23,143 nt of DNA from an uncultured Clostridia bacterium (GTDB lineage Bacteria; Bacillota; Clostridia; TANB77; CAG-508), in the NCBI GenBank assembly GCA_947628925.1, contig CANRBU010000008.1:1-23143 (forward strand). The letters are read 5' to 3'. Positions 6,439 through 14,769 of this stretch are shown here, in pieces. Positions within the stretch are counted from its first letter, which is position 1. Every line of letters starts with the position of its first letter. The notes below the pieces were generated by a model that worked only from the letters and a program-made list of their open reading frames with translations, had not been told where the DNA came from and searched no databases. The translations under genes were made by a program, and so were the position numbers.

Positions 6439-8773
6439 AGTTAGAATCTTCTGAATTGCTCTTTTTTAAATTTACAACAATTGCATCTTCATTATCAAAT
6501 AAATATTTTGAATCTGTTGTATCTGTTTGTACAGGATTGAATTCATTACGATCATCAAGGAAGTCTAATTTCTTTGGGTTAAATTTTTCTTTTTGGAAAC
6601 CATTTTCATAATCTTCAGTTGTAGTTGTAACAGTATCTGAAAATTTACCAAAATCATAAGTTTTTGTTTTTTGAGGTTCTTTATATTTACTGTCTAGGTA
6701 TGACATTTTTCCCATACCTACAAGAGGTTTTCCATTATCGTTACGAATTTTGTAAGCACAGTCTGTTTGACCAAAATATTGTAATTTTCCAGCTAAGAAG
6801 TTTTTAATCCATTTCCAATCAACATCACCATGTTTTGAATCATATTCATTAGTTTTAAAGTCAATTGTACTCTTGAATCTCCACTCTCTGTGTTCACCAA
6901 GTTCAAATTCCCACCATCTTAAATCATCTTCTGATGCATTACCTGTAAAGATTTTATTAGGGCAGTTTGCCAAAATTGTATCACGATAATTTTCCATAGC
7001 TGTTGCTGGGTTTAATTGTGATAAGTTTTGTGCAGATATAATGCTACCAACTCTATATTTTCTAAACATTGTAAAAATAGGCTCAGTTGATTTTCCAATA
7101 AATTCTGGAAATTCATCAATATATAAGAAATGTGGTATACGAGAAGATTCTGAACCAGGTCTTCTTAAAACAGCATTTTCAAAAGCGTTTAAGAAGAATA
7201 AACCAAATGCTTTGTGGCTATTAACACCTAGGTCACCTCTTCTAGTACATATAAATGTTACTTCACCATTTGCTAAAGCATCATCAAAATTAATGTTGTT
7301 GCGTCTGTTGCAAAGTACTAATTTTACACCATCTAAACGTAGTAAATTATCTAATTGTGAAACAGCTGCAAAGATTGACTTTTCAGTGAAATCTTTTCCA
7401 GAACCTGTTTTATAAAAATTCTTTTTAAAATATGCAAGTTGAACAGAATATTTTTCTTTCAAATCTTCATCATGTGCTAAAATCTCACACATTTTTTCAA
7501 CTAATTCAAAGTTTGTAAACATTTTTAGCATATCTTCTAAATTAGGTAAATTACCTTCATTCATACGAGGATACATTTCTTTAAGTAAAATTGACACATT
7601 TTCAATAGCCTGAATAACTGTATCTTCACGGTATGTTTCTTGTGATTGATAATGAACGTCATTGTACATAGCTTTTAATGCAGAAGAAATTGTAGTAGCG
7701 ATTTTATATGGATCATCATATACAAAAGGATTTATACCAATTGAACTTTTATCAGATGGGTCTATAATGTTGTAAGAAATACCAAAGTTTTTCGCAACAT
7801 CAGCCATGTGCATGCAAATTTCTTTATCAGGTGACATTACAGTAACACCGCAGTCCTTATAAAGGATTTCAGTACTGTCTGATAAAATCATTTTTTTCAT
7901 ATATGCTTTGTAAATAGATTCTTTTCCATAAGCAGGTGTTAACATACTTAAACTAAAGTGATTATTTAAATAGTCATTATCATAAGGCTTGTTCAATACA
8001 GCAATACGTGTTTTTAAAGCAGTATAACCCATTTCCTTTGAAATTTCATGGAAGAAAAATTTTCTTTCTAAATCTCTTGCAATAAAAGGTTCAAAAACTA
8101 AAGAAGTTTTACCACTACCTGAACCACCGCAAACCAATGTTGCTTGAAATCTAGATAATTCTGGCATAACAGCAGTTTTACCTGTTTCAGAATCTTTAAA
8201 CATAAATAATTCACAAGTAAATGGACCATGTCCGACTTTTGTATCTGACAAGTTAATTCCAGGGTAATCCCAAATTGATTTTATGTGGTCAAGACTATCG
8301 TTAACTGAAAGATATAAGAAATTGAAAATTCTATATCCAATGGCAATAGGTATAAATACAGCTATTGTAGTAAGTGCAGGTCTAAATAGTTCAGAAAAAT
8401 TAGTAACTAAATCTTCATATCCGGGAACTGAAAGCAAGAAAAGCCAAATTCCCATATTTAACCATTGCACAAACATTGATGTTGCTATAACACCTAAAAG
8501 AATTATATAAACATAGAAAATCTTAACCTTTTGCGCTTTTGAAGTAGAAAATTCCGATGGCACAGATACTGCATATGCTAAAGCTGGACATGCAAGTGCA
8601 AAAAGATATTGAAATGGCCCCCAATAAGAATATGACACACCAGTGAAAATAATTAACAATATTTCAACTAATCTATCAATAGCAAGATAAAATGTTATAA
8701 GTGTTAATATATATGTGGCAAAATTATTACGGGTTGTATTTAATTTCTTTAAGAATTTATCAACGAACTTCAT
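6437..8773 (-). CDS. VirD4/TraG-type coupling ATPase, orphan
   Basis: A 778-residue membrane ATPase of the type IV secretion coupling-protein family, which in conjugation delivers DNA or protein substrates to a secretion channel. About four to five N-terminal membrane segments lie between residues 20 and 155, more than the two of classical VirD4. The ATPase follows: Walker A G-G-S-G-S-G-K-T-S at 216-224, an I-N-P-F segment at 347-350, Walker B F-L-Y-I-D-E-F at 549-555, and a downstream S-A-Q-N motif at 580-583 (sensor Gln). The C-terminal 170 residues are acidic and Asp/Asn-rich. No relaxase, VirB4, VirB6 or integrase is nearby; neighbours are housekeeping genes and its base composition matches theirs. 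It may act with distant partners or in a non-conjugative role. Confidence 0.9.
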   Translation of the reverse strand: MKFVDKFLKKLNTTRNNFATYILTLITFYLAIDRLVEILLIIFTGVSYSYWGPFQYLFALACPALAYAVSVPSEFSTSKAQKVKIFYVYIILLGVIATSMFVQWLNMGIWLFLLSVPGYEDLVTNFSELFRPALTTIAVFIPIAIGYRIFNFLYLSVNDSLDHIKSIWDYPGINLSDTKVGHGPFTCELFMFKDSETGKTAVMPELSRFQATLVCGGSGSGKTSLVFEPFIARDLERKFFFHEISKEMGYTALKTRIAVLNKPYDNDYLNNHFSLSMLTPAYGKESIYKAYMKKMILSDSTEILYKDCGVTVMSPDKEICMHMADVAKNFGISYNIIDPSDKSSIGINPFVYDDPYKIATTISSALKAMYNDVHYQSQETYREDTVIQAIENVSILLKEMYPRMNEGNLPNLEDMLKMFTNFELVEKMCEILAHDEDLKEKYSVQLAYFKKNFYKTGSGKDFTEKSIFAAVSQLDNLLRLDGVKLVLCNRRNNINFDDALANGEVTFICTRRGDLGVNSHKAFGLFFLNAFENAVLRRPGSESSRIPHFLYIDEFPEFIGKSTEPIFTMFRKYRVGSIISAQNLSQLNPATAMENYRDTILANCPNKIFTGNASEDDLRWWEFELGEHREWRFKSTIDFKTNEYDSKHGDVDWKWIKNFLAGKLQYFGQTDCAYKIRNDNGKPLVGMGKMSYLDSKYKEPQKTKTYDFGKFSDTVTTTTEDYENGFQKEKFNPKKLDFLDDRNEFNPVQTDTTDSKYLFDNEDAIVVNLKKSNSEDSN

Positions 8774-8815
8774 TCTATCCGTCCTTTCTTTATTTTGACA
8801 TAATTATTCATATAT

Positions 8816-8844
8816 ATTATCCTACAAAATCACTAAAAAATCAA
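8816..8844 (-). promoter_or_regulatory. Sigma-A promoter of the traG-like gene
   Basis: On the minus strand: TTGATT (8844-8839), 17-bp spacer, GATAAT (8821-8816), about 43 nt upstream of the ATG at 8773. The Shine-Dalgarno AAAGGA is visible in between. Confidence 0.65.
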
Positions 8845-8904
8845 GTGGTTTAAGAATATTTTTTATACTTTGTACATATAATAGCAATGGTGGTTTTTAT
8901 GCAG

Positions 8905-9186
8905 GAATTTTATAGAAAAGATGAATTGATGGTTGAAAGGACTGAATTAGACAAAGATACAGAACTTATTTGCCATATTATAAGAACAAGAAAAGACTTA
9001 GAATTTGCTAACAAAAATTATGAATTTGCAGATTCGGATTTAATTGATTATTATATTTATCAAATTAAAGCTAATCAAGCCAAATTAGATTACCTAATAA
9101 AAATGGCAAAAGTAAAAGGACTTAATGTGAATTTTATAAAAGGTATGGAATATCAATTTTTAGAAAATGACGAAGATGCCATTTGA
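8905..9186 (+). CDS. YaaL-like DUF2508 family protein
   Basis: A small, soluble, highly charged helical protein of 93 residues from ATG 8905 (99 from ATG 8887). The core pattern (E-L-I-C-H-I-I-R-T-R-K-D-L, Y-E-F-A-D-S-D-L-I-D-Y-Y-I-Y-Q-I-K-A-N-Q-A-K-L-D-Y-L) matches the DUF2508/YaaL layout of two amphipathic helices. In Bacillus, yaaL sits just before bofA, and a BofA-like gene follows here, which strengthens the call. Function is unknown in the family. A TATAAT at 8877-8882 would place the transcript start near 8889, so ATG 8887 is unlikely; 8905 and even ATG 8929 remain possible because no strong Shine-Dalgarno is visible. Confidence 0.7.
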   Translation, partial: EFYRKDELMVERTELDKDTELICHIIRTRKDLEFANKNYEFADSDLIDYYIYQIKANQAKLDYLIKMAKVKGLNVNFIKGMEYQFLENDEDAI

Positions 9187-9272
9187 GGTATATTTGTCTT
9201 TTTTTTTGAATAAGAATATTCTATAACGGAAAGAGACAATCTTTTGCTAAAATGAAAGGGATGGTAATATCT

Positions 9273-9533
9273 ATGAATGCGACGATTATTACATATCTAG
9301 CTTGTATTTGCTTTTTATTTTTGTTTGGCAAGATTTTTATTGTACCATTGAAAAAAGTGCTAAAATTAGTTTTAAATTCAGTAATAGGTGGTGTAGTAAT
9401 TTTTATTATTAATTTAGTAGGAAGCAATTTTGGCTTCCATATTGGTTTAAATGTTTTTACAAGTATTGTAGTTGGAATACTTGGCTTGCCAGGTGCTATT
9501 ATACTTATTATTGTAAAATTACTTGTTTTATAG
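9273..9533 (+). CDS. bofA: BofA-like pro-sigma-K processing inhibitor family protein
   Basis: BofA is a sporulation membrane protein that, with SpoIVFA, holds the protease SpoIVFB inactive in the outer forespore membrane of Bacillus. Here there are 86 residues from ATG 9273: an N-terminal helix (about 6-22), a short basic turn (P-L-K-K-V-L-K), then the conserved block L-N-S-V-I-G-G with a second helix, F-G-F-H-I-G-L-N and G-L-P-G-A, and a final helix. These match the BofA family core. Longer starts (9252, 9261) overlap or abut the AAAGGG Shine-Dalgarno and are less likely. The YaaL-like gene precedes it as in Bacillus. The recR neighbourhood usual for the pair is not present. Confidence 0.85.
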   Translation: MNATIITYLACICFLFLFGKIFIVPLKKVLKLVLNSVIGGVVIFIINLVGSNFGFHIGLNVFTSIVVGILGLPGAIILIIVKLLVL

Positions 9534-9534
9534 C

Positions 9535-9570
9535 AAAAAAAGTTCCAAAAATGAATTTTGGAACTTTAAA
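9535..9570. terminator. Terminator between bofA and glmS, strongest for glmS
   Basis: A 12-bp stem AAAGTTCCAAAA (9539-9550) with TTTTGGAACTTT (9556-9567), 5-nt loop. On the minus strand it is followed by a run of seven T, giving a good terminator for glmS. It also lies just after the bofA stop. Confidence 0.85.
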
Positions 9571-9572
9571 AT

Positions 9573-11414
9573 TTATTCAACTGTTACTGATTTAGCTAAA
9601 TTTCTAGGTTTATCAACATCTAATCCTTTTTCTTTTGAAATGTAGTAAGCTAAAAGTTGTAAAGGAATTATAGATATAATAGGTGATAAATATGAAATTG
9701 TATCAGGTACTTTTATAATTTCATCAAACATGTTTTCATTGCAAGGATGACTAGTTACAATTAAGGTTTTTGCACCTCTTGAAATTACTTCTTGAATATT
9801 ACTTATGGATTTTTCCATCAAAGTTTTATCCATTAAAATACTAACAACAGTAATTCCATTTTCAATTAAAGCAATAGAACCATGTTTCAATTCTCCAGCA
9901 GGATAGCTTTCTGAATGTATATAAGAAATTTCTTTTAACTTTAGAGAAGCCTCTTTTGCAACTGCTTCATCTACACCTCTGCCTAGGAAAAATACATCTT
10001 TTTCTTGATAGATTTTTTTCGCAAAATCTTGAATCTGATCTTTACATTTAAATGTTTCTTCAATTTTCTTTGGTAAATCAAGAATTTCTTGTTTAATTGT
10101 ATTAATTGTTTTTAAATCTGAAGTTTCTAAAAGTTCAGCAAAATATACAGCTAACATATTTAATAAAATAACTTGTGATGTATAGGCTTTTGTAGAAGCA
10201 ACAGCAATTTCAGGACCGGCATGTGTGTATAGAGAATAATTAGATTCTCTAGTAATTGAACTACCAATTACATTTGTTATTGCAATTGTTCTACTTCCGC
10301 ATTTTTTGGCTAGTTTAAGCGCAGCTATAGTATCGGCTGTTTCACCAGATTGAGAAATAAATATTGAAAGTGTTTTTTCATTTACAATAGGGCTCCTATA
10401 TCTAAATTCAGAAGCAATATCTACTTCTACAGGGATACGGCAAAGTTTTTCAATAACATTTTTTCCGACTAACCCTGCATGCATTGCAGTTCCACAAGCA
10501 ATAATATAAATTTTATTGATAGATGATAAGTAATCTTTTTGAATATTTAATTCTTCAAAATTACATTTACTATCTAAAGAAACTCTTGCTCCAATAGTTT
10601 CACGAATAGCTGTTGGCTGTTCATAAATTTCTTTTAGCATAAAATCTTCATAACCATTTTTTTCACTAGCAGTTGCAGACCATTCAATACTACTTGTTTT
10701 TTTATCTATTTCATTAAGATTCTGATCATAAAAAGTAGCTTTATCATTTTGCAAAAGCGCAAATTCTAAATCATTTAAAAAATAGAAATCTCTTGTGTAA
10801 GATAAAATAGCAGGAATATCTGAAGAAATATATTTTTCAGTTGCAGATGTTCCTATAACAAGAGGGCTATCTTTTCTAACTACAATCATATTTTCAGAAA
10901 ATAGTTTTGAAATTACTTCAATAGCAAAACTACCTTTTAAAGCTATACAACAATCTCTAACTGCTTGCAAAAAACCATTAACTGTATTATTTTGATTTTT
11001 TGTATAATAGTAGTGAATTAAATTAGGTATAACTTCAGTATCTGTTTGTGATAAAAAATGATATCCATTTTGCTCTAACATATTACGAAGTTCATTATAA
11101 TTTTCGATGATTCCATTATGTACAACACTAAAATTTTTGCTATTATCTTGATGTGGGTGTGCATTTTCTTTTGATGGTTTACCATGAGTAGCCCATCTAG
11201 TATGAGCAATACCAATTGTACCACTTAATTTTTCAATTTCTGGATTTGACTCTAAAACTTTAACTCTTCCTTTATCCTTGACAAGTGAAAGACCGTCTTT
11301 TTCAATTGTTGAAATACCAGCTGAGTCATAGCCTCTATATTCCAACCTAGATAAACCTACCAATAAAATAGGGCAGGCTTTTTTAGTTCCTATGTAACCT
11401 ACAATTCCACACAT
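9573..11414 (-). CDS. glmS: Glutamine--fructose-6-phosphate aminotransferase (isomerizing)
   Basis: GlmS makes glucosamine-6-phosphate from fructose-6-phosphate and glutamine, the first step toward UDP-GlcNAc for peptidoglycan. The 613-residue protein is full length. The N-terminal class II glutaminase domain begins M-C-G-I-V-G-Y (Cys2 becomes the catalytic N-terminal nucleophile) and has L-E-Y-R-G-Y-D-S-A-G at 24-33 and H-T-R-W-A-T-H-G at 71-78. Two SIS sugar-isomerase domains follow, with S-Q-S-G-E-T-A-D-T and S-Y-P-A-G-E-L-K-H-G, and the conserved C-terminus D-x-P-R-N-L-A-K-S-V-T-V-E. ATG 11414 is preceded by AGGAGGT. Upstream lies a glmS ribozyme, so expression is probably reduced when glucosamine-6-phosphate accumulates. 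Confidence 0.98.
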   Translation of the reverse strand: MCGIVGYIGTKKACPILLVGLSRLEYRGYDSAGISTIEKDGLSLVKDKGRVKVLESNPEIEKLSGTIGIAHTRWATHGKPSKENAHPHQDNSKNFSVVHNGIIENYNELRNMLEQNGYHFLSQTDTEVIPNLIHYYYTKNQNNTVNGFLQAVRDCCIALKGSFAIEVISKLFSENMIVVRKDSPLVIGTSATEKYISSDIPAILSYTRDFYFLNDLEFALLQNDKATFYDQNLNEIDKKTSSIEWSATASEKNGYEDFMLKEIYEQPTAIRETIGARVSLDSKCNFEELNIQKDYLSSINKIYIIACGTAMHAGLVGKNVIEKLCRIPVEVDIASEFRYRSPIVNEKTLSIFISQSGETADTIAALKLAKKCGSRTIAITNVIGSSITRESNYSLYTHAGPEIAVASTKAYTSQVILLNMLAVYFAELLETSDLKTINTIKQEILDLPKKIEETFKCKDQIQDFAKKIYQEKDVFFLGRGVDEAVAKEASLKLKEISYIHSESYPAGELKHGSIALIENGITVVSILMDKTLMEKSISNIQEVISRGAKTLIVTSHPCNENMFDEIIKVPDTISYLSPIISIIPLQLLAYYISKEKGLDVDKPRNLAKSVTVE

Positions 11415-11509
11415 TTGGAATACCTCCTAATAATATATTATATTGGAATTGAAAGTTTGCAGTGATACTTAATAGAGAAATTTTTGTTATAGTATTACTA
11501 CTATTTTTT

Positions 11510-11600
11510 ATTTTCTCCTGTGGGCTTAAGTAAACCCCTAGAGCATCCGCCGAAGATTTCGATAACCCTAGACCTCGTCAACCAATTTGGTTCTGGCGCT
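11510..11600 (-). ncRNA. glmS ribozyme (GlcN6P-responsive self-cleaving riboswitch)
   Basis: On the minus strand, reading from 11600, the conserved core is present in order: A|GCGCC at the cleavage site (cut expected between 11600 and 11599), GAACC-AAATT-GGTT (a very short P1 hairpin), GACGAGG, GGGTTATCGAAAT, CTTCGGCGGATG, and a downstream GC-rich segment forming the last helices. These blocks match the Firmicute glmS ribozyme consensus as I know it. It lies about 95-185 nt upstream of the glmS start. GlcN6P acts as the cofactor for cleavage, after which the downstream mRNA is degraded. The 3' limit of the last helix is approximate. Confidence 0.93.
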
Positions 11601-11653
11601 AAATAAAAAACTCCTTTCTGAAAAATTACTGCATATCTCAATTTCTGTATATT

Positions 11654-11682
11654 ATATTACCATAATATTTAAAATGTGGCAA
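11654..11682 (-). promoter_or_regulatory. Probable glmS promoter
   Basis: On the minus strand: TTGCCA (11682-11677), 17-bp spacer, TAATAT (11659-11654). It would start transcription about 47 nt before the ribozyme cleavage site. Confidence 0.5.
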
Positions 11683-11779
11683 TAGAAAAAAAAAATTAAT
11701 TACAAAAAGTTCTACTATTTTTGAAATATCAACTATAAAAAATTGGAAAATTTTTTAAAATGAAAATAGGATTAAAGTA

Positions 11780-11808
11780 TTGATTTTTTATTTTTGATAT
11801 ATTATAAT
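11780..11808 (+). promoter_or_regulatory. Sigma-A promoter upstream of the LRR protein gene
   Basis: TTGATT (11780-11785), 17-bp spacer, TATAAT (11803-11808). Start expected near 11815, leaving an untranslated leader of about 220 nt before 12034. Confidence 0.75.
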
Positions 11809-12033
11809 AAAATCGAGAGAAGTTAGGGAAAAAGATAATGAAAAACTTGAAACCATTGAGATAGTGACAGATACACAAGTTTCCGTTGACAAGAAAATAA
11901 AAGGAGGTATTCTAAGATGGAAGGGAAAAAAATAAATTTTCTGTAAAACTGCTAAAAATAAAATAGTTAATATAATTAAAAGCAAAGATGAAAGACGCAG
12001 ATGATAAGAATAATATAGGGGGAAGCGAATGAT
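11809..12033 (+). other. Transcribed leader with short ORF or gene remnant before the LRR gene
   Basis: This gap holds no intact gene. A very good Shine-Dalgarno (AAAGGAGGT, 11900-11908) precedes ATG 11917, but the ORF stops after 9 codons (11946), just after a seven-A run at 11926-11932. Adjacent frames continue with codon-like sequence: one upstream frame reads about 40 codons to the A run, and a third frame reads on for 10 codons to a TAG. This could be a small gene broken by frameshifts, or a leader peptide. No hairpin stands out. The evidence is weak for either view. Confidence 0.3.
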
Positions 12034-14667
12034 ATGAATAAAAAAATTTTATGTATGGTTTTAATAATTACATTAATAGGTAGCATGTTTCTTTTAAATA
12101 CAAAAGTAAAAGCAGCATCAGGAGATAATGTAGTTGTTCAGTTTAATGATAAAGCACTATGGGACGCAATGGTATATAGATTTAATTGTGTTGAGAGCAG
12201 TAGTGCAAATAAAACAATTACATATACAGAGGAACAATTAAAAAATATAAAAGATATAACCATAACTTATGGTGATGGTGCTAATATATCAGATTTAACA
12301 GGTTTGGAGAGGTTTACAAGCTTAGAGCATTTGACTATACAAAATACGAGATTATTAGATTTTACGCCAATCAAAAATTTAAAATTAACTCACTTAGATT
12401 TGACATCAGGTCAAATAAAAGATCTTTCTTGGATATCTGGAATGACTACATTGAAAATTTTGGTTTTATATGATAATCAAATAACAAATATTGCGCCACT
12501 TGCAAATTTAACTGAATTGACTGGTTTAAATCTTAGAGGAAATAATATATCAGATGTTTCAGCATTATCAAAATTAACAAAATTAACAGTATTTGATATA
12601 ACAGGTAATTCAAATATTACAGATATTCAAGTTATTAGGAATTTTTCTAAAATAGAATCATTAGATTTAGAAAATTTACCTAAAGCTAATGTTATGCAAG
12701 CATTACAAAATTGTGTTGATTTGTCAAAAATAAAAAAATTGAATATATCAAATAATAATATTGAAGATATTTCAGTTCTTTCAGGAGCAACATCATTAGA
12801 AGCCTTATGGGCTGCAAATAATAAAATATCAAATATTGATGCATTAAGTAATTGCAAAAAATTAAATACATTATATTTAAACGGAAATAAAAATATAACA
12901 GATATATCAGCTGTTGCGGAACTAGAAGAATTAAAAGAATTGCAAGTACAAGGTAATCATATAGCAAATTTCTCACCATTACAAAATTTACAAAATTTAA
13001 AATATTTAGATATAAGTAATAATGGAATAGAAGATATTTCAACATTAGAAGACTTAGATTTGCAAGGAGACTTGACAGCAGGAAATCAAGTAATTACAGT
13101 TGGAGCAAAACTAGGGGAAACAATACAATTACCAAATATTTTTAAACAGGTTCAAAACAGAGAATCTATAGGATATACTAGTGAGGGACTTCAATTTTCA
13201 AATTGTACTTTAATGGGAGATCAAAGCACAGTAAAAGTACAAGAAGAAGGAAAAGCTGCAAGTATCACAATAAAAGGTGGACTTTTCAATGGTACAAAAT
13301 TAAATATTATATTTGTAGATGAAGATATAGATATCAAATTTAACGATACTACTTTATATTGGGTGTTAAGAGAAATGTTAGCACCAACAAAAGTGGATGA
13401 TCCGAATTTGACTATGACACTTAAAAGAAGTAAAGTAGATAGTGTAATACAATTAAATCTTTTTGGATATTATAACATTAGTGATTTGACAGGAATAGAA
13501 AAGTTTACTAATTTAAAAGTATTAAGAATTGAAAATGGAAATTTAAAAAATTTATCAACATTAGAAAATTTGAAATTAAGAAATTTGGCTTTAGAAAATT
13601 GTAAAATTGATAATATATCTGTTTTAGAAGATATGCAAACATTAGAAGAATTAGACTTATATAATAACATGATTACTGATGTTTCTAATTTATCTAAATT
13701 AACAAATTTAAAGAAATTAACTATAGGAAACAATAAAATAGAAGATATAAGTGTAATTAGAAATTTCCCTAATTTAGTATATTTAAATTTAAATAATTTA
13801 TCAAAAGTAAAAAATATTTTACAAGTATTAGAGAGCAATCTACAACATTTAGATAAAATAGAATATTTAATGTTAAATGGAGTTAATATATCAGATATTA
13901 CAATGCTTTCAGGAGCAACTAGTTTAAAATATCTAGAATTAGAAGAAAACAAAATTCAAAATATAAATGCTTTAGCAAGTTGTACACACTTATATGATTT
14001 GAGAATTCAATATAATAATATAACTGATATAAGCCCATTAGCAGATTTGACTGAATTAGAAGAAATTAATCTTTCATATAATAGTGTAAAGAACATAGAT
14101 GCTTTAGAGAAATTATCAAAACTAAGCAAATTATATCTTGTATCTAATAATGTTGAAGACGTGAAAGTATTAGAAGATTTACAAAATTTAGTTATAGCAG
14201 ATTTTAGATGGCAATCTTATAAAGTTCAAGCTAAAGAGGGAGCTACTGTACAACTACCAAAAATATTTGAACAAGCAAAACAAAGTAATTCACAAGTATA
14301 TACAGATAAGGAATTGAAAACAGAAAATTGCAATTTAAATGAAAATGGAACAGAAGTAGTGATAGGGAATAATGCGACAAATGCTCTTGTTACAATAGAA
14401 GGAGGAAATGCAAATGGAACACAGTTACAAATAGGAGTACAGACTACAAGTGTTCAACCTGGACAGCAAGAACATGAAGATGGAGAAGAAGGACAAGCAC
14501 AAAAAGATGGGCAACAAGTACAAGGACAAGAAGTTGAACAGCAAAAAAGTTCTCAAATAAAAAAATTACCTTATGCTGGTGAAAGTGTAATATGGCTTGG
14601 AACTGCATTATTGATTATAATCATAGGAGCTTATTCATATATAAGATATAAAAATATATTAAAATAA
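12034..14667 (+). CDS. Internalin-like leucine-rich-repeat surface protein with sortase-type anchor
   Basis: 877 residues. There is a signal peptide at 1-27 (basic start, hydrophobic core, V-K-A cleavage) and then two tandem copies of the same module. Module 1 begins V-V-V-Q-F-N-D-K-A-L-W (about 34) and module 2 D-I-D-I-K-F-N-D-T-T-L-Y-W (about 431). Each has 10 or so internalin-type repeats of about 22 residues (L-x-x-L-x-L-x-x-N-x-I-x-D-I-S-x-L) and a beta-rich Ig-like cap (from about 356 and 733; G-x-x-x-Q-L-P-x-I-F). A Gln/Glu/Gly-rich linker (about 804-842) leads to L-P-Y-A-G (845-849), a hydrophobic helix and a basic tail, a complete cell-wall sorting signal with Ala instead of Thr. It is probably a wall-anchored adhesin; no ligand can be inferred. 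No sortase is nearby. Shine-Dalgarno AGGGGG. Confidence 0.9.
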   Translation: MNKKILCMVLIITLIGSMFLLNTKVKAASGDNVVVQFNDKALWDAMVYRFNCVESSSANKTITYTEEQLKNIKDITITYGDGANISDLTGLERFTSLEHLTIQNTRLLDFTPIKNLKLTHLDLTSGQIKDLSWISGMTTLKILVLYDNQITNIAPLANLTELTGLNLRGNNISDVSALSKLTKLTVFDITGNSNITDIQVIRNFSKIESLDLENLPKANVMQALQNCVDLSKIKKLNISNNNIEDISVLSGATSLEALWAANNKISNIDALSNCKKLNTLYLNGNKNITDISAVAELEELKELQVQGNHIANFSPLQNLQNLKYLDISNNGIEDISTLEDLDLQGDLTAGNQVITVGAKLGETIQLPNIFKQVQNRESIGYTSEGLQFSNCTLMGDQSTVKVQEEGKAASITIKGGLFNGTKLNIIFVDEDIDIKFNDTTLYWVLREMLAPTKVDDPNLTMTLKRSKVDSVIQLNLFGYYNISDLTGIEKFTNLKVLRIENGNLKNLSTLENLKLRNLALENCKIDNISVLEDMQTLEELDLYNNMITDVSNLSKLTNLKKLTIGNNKIEDISVIRNFPNLVYLNLNNLSKVKNILQVLESNLQHLDKIEYLMLNGVNISDITMLSGATSLKYLELEENKIQNINALASCTHLYDLRIQYNNITDISPLADLTELEEINLSYNSVKNIDALEKLSKLSKLYLVSNNVEDVKVLEDLQNLVIADFRWQSYKVQAKEGATVQLPKIFEQAKQSNSQVYTDKELKTENCNLNENGTEVVIGNNATNALVTIEGGNANGTQLQIGVQTTSVQPGQQEHEDGEEGQAQKDGQQVQGQEVEQQKSSQIKKLPYAGESVIWLGTALLIIIIGAYSYIRYKNILK

Positions 14668-14681
14668 AATAGTAAATTTAG

Positions 14682-14705
14682 AAAAAAGCCAATTATGGCT
14701 TTTTT
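14682..14705 (+). terminator. Terminator of the LRR gene
   Basis: AAAAAAGCCA (14682-14691), ATTA loop, TGGCTTTTTT (14696-14705). Confidence 0.85.
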
Positions 14706-14707
14706 CA

Positions 14708-14735
14708 TTGCTTTTTTTTAGGTTTTGTATTATAA
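14708..14735 (+). promoter_or_regulatory. Promoter of hpt-uvrC
   Basis: TTGCTT (14708-14713), 16-bp spacer, TATAAT (14730-14735). It lies about 35 nt before the hpt start. Confidence 0.6.
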
Positions 14736-14769
14736 TAGTAAAAAAGAATGAGAAAGGAAAGGTCAAAAA

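Noticed and set aside
6437..9186. Integrated conjugative element around the traG-like gene
   Set aside because: No relaxase, integrase, VirB4-like gene, flanking direct repeats or tRNA target site is visible, and the composition matches the surroundings.
9213..9222. AGAATATTCT palindrome between the yaaL-like and bofA-like genes as an operator
   Set aside because: A 10-bp AT-rich palindrome is expected by chance here and it is not placed on a recognisable promoter.
11788..11985. 65-residue minus-strand ORF rich in Leu, Phe and Ile
   Set aside because: It has no ribosome-binding site and mirrors the A-rich plus-strand leader; it runs against a good promoter in the other direction.
12627..13952. 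Several minus-strand ORFs inside the LRR gene
   Set aside because: They are shadows of the repetitive Leu/Asn/Ile coding sequence, which lacks stop codons on the opposite strand.
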